A stretch of 64,000 nt of DNA from Siniperca chuatsi (Eukaryota; Chordata; Actinopteri; Centrarchiformes; Sinipercidae), in NCBI RefSeq assembly GCF_020085105.1, contig NC_058045.1, positions 9,875,833 through 9,939,832 on the forward strand, read 5' to 3'. The position numbers and the translations under genes were made by a program. Position 1 is the first letter of the stretch; each line of letters opens with the position of its first letter. The notes below the pieces were generated by a model. That model saw only the letters and a list, made by a program, of their open reading frames with translations. It was not told the DNA's origin and ran no database searches. This document shows, piece by piece, positions 63,985 to 64,000 of this stretch.

Positions 63985-64000
63985 CTGGACAGACAGAATG

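Overview
The window is vertebrate nuclear DNA, almost certainly from a ray-finned (teleost) fish. The evidence is split genes with short GT-AG introns, proteins that align closely with human orthologues from memory, a brain-type aromatase (cyp19a1b, a teleost-specific paralogue), and interspersed repeats typical of teleost genomes. Every gene model was assembled by hand from splice sites and reading phase. The resulting lengths are a strong internal check: Myo5c 1742 aa, Gnb5 353 aa and aromatase 503 aa equal the human lengths as I recall them, and Ap4e1 (1138 aa), ClpX (624 aa) and Ubap1l (393 aa) are close.

Layout, left to right: myo5c (+, 109-9979), gnb5 (+, 10994-16208), ap4e1 (+, 17713-26876), cyp19a1b (-, 29375-32075, plus a probable noncoding first exon near 33043-33090), gldn (+, 34364-43210), clpx (+, 45813-55216), ubap1l (+, 57426-60120) and the 3' half of prc1 (-, 60818 to the right edge). 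ap4e1 and cyp19a1b converge, cyp19a1b and gldn are head to head, and ubap1l and prc1 converge. Human orthologues of these genes lie on chromosome 15 (15q21, 15q22 and 15q26), so this is a compacted piece of that ancient linkage group. The genes are functionally unrelated to each other: vesicle motor, RGS-type G-protein subunit, AP-4 adaptor, oestrogen synthesis, node-of-Ranvier adhesion, mitochondrial unfoldase, ESCRT adaptor and spindle midzone bundler.

The most unusual region is gldn. Between its collagen repeats and its olfactomedin domain lies an array of 16 short exons, all phase 1-1, encoding a Ser/Thr/Asn-rich spacer of about 425 aa with about 21 N-glycosylation sequons. The exons fall into recurring A-B-C cassettes. 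One cassette (729 bp) exists in two copies 2184 bp apart that differ at only two positions, both CpG to TpG. Other copies have lost their original acceptor and use a new one further in, and relics of dead exons are visible. The array looks like a young, still changing exon-amplification system.

Other points of note: an AT-AC (U12-type) intron in ap4e1; a GC-AG intron in cyp19a1b; a perfect oestrogen response element about 350 bp upstream of the inferred cyp19a1b start; a (TG)20 microsatellite in the place of the polypyrimidine tract of gnb5 exon 2; a TTAA-flanked MITE, a large foldback MITE and a perfect 18-bp hairpin in introns; and a 5'-truncated LINE fragment with a restriction-enzyme-like-endonuclease-type zinc knuckle inside gnb5. 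I recognised no tRNA, rRNA, CRISPR array, endogenous retrovirus or Polinton.
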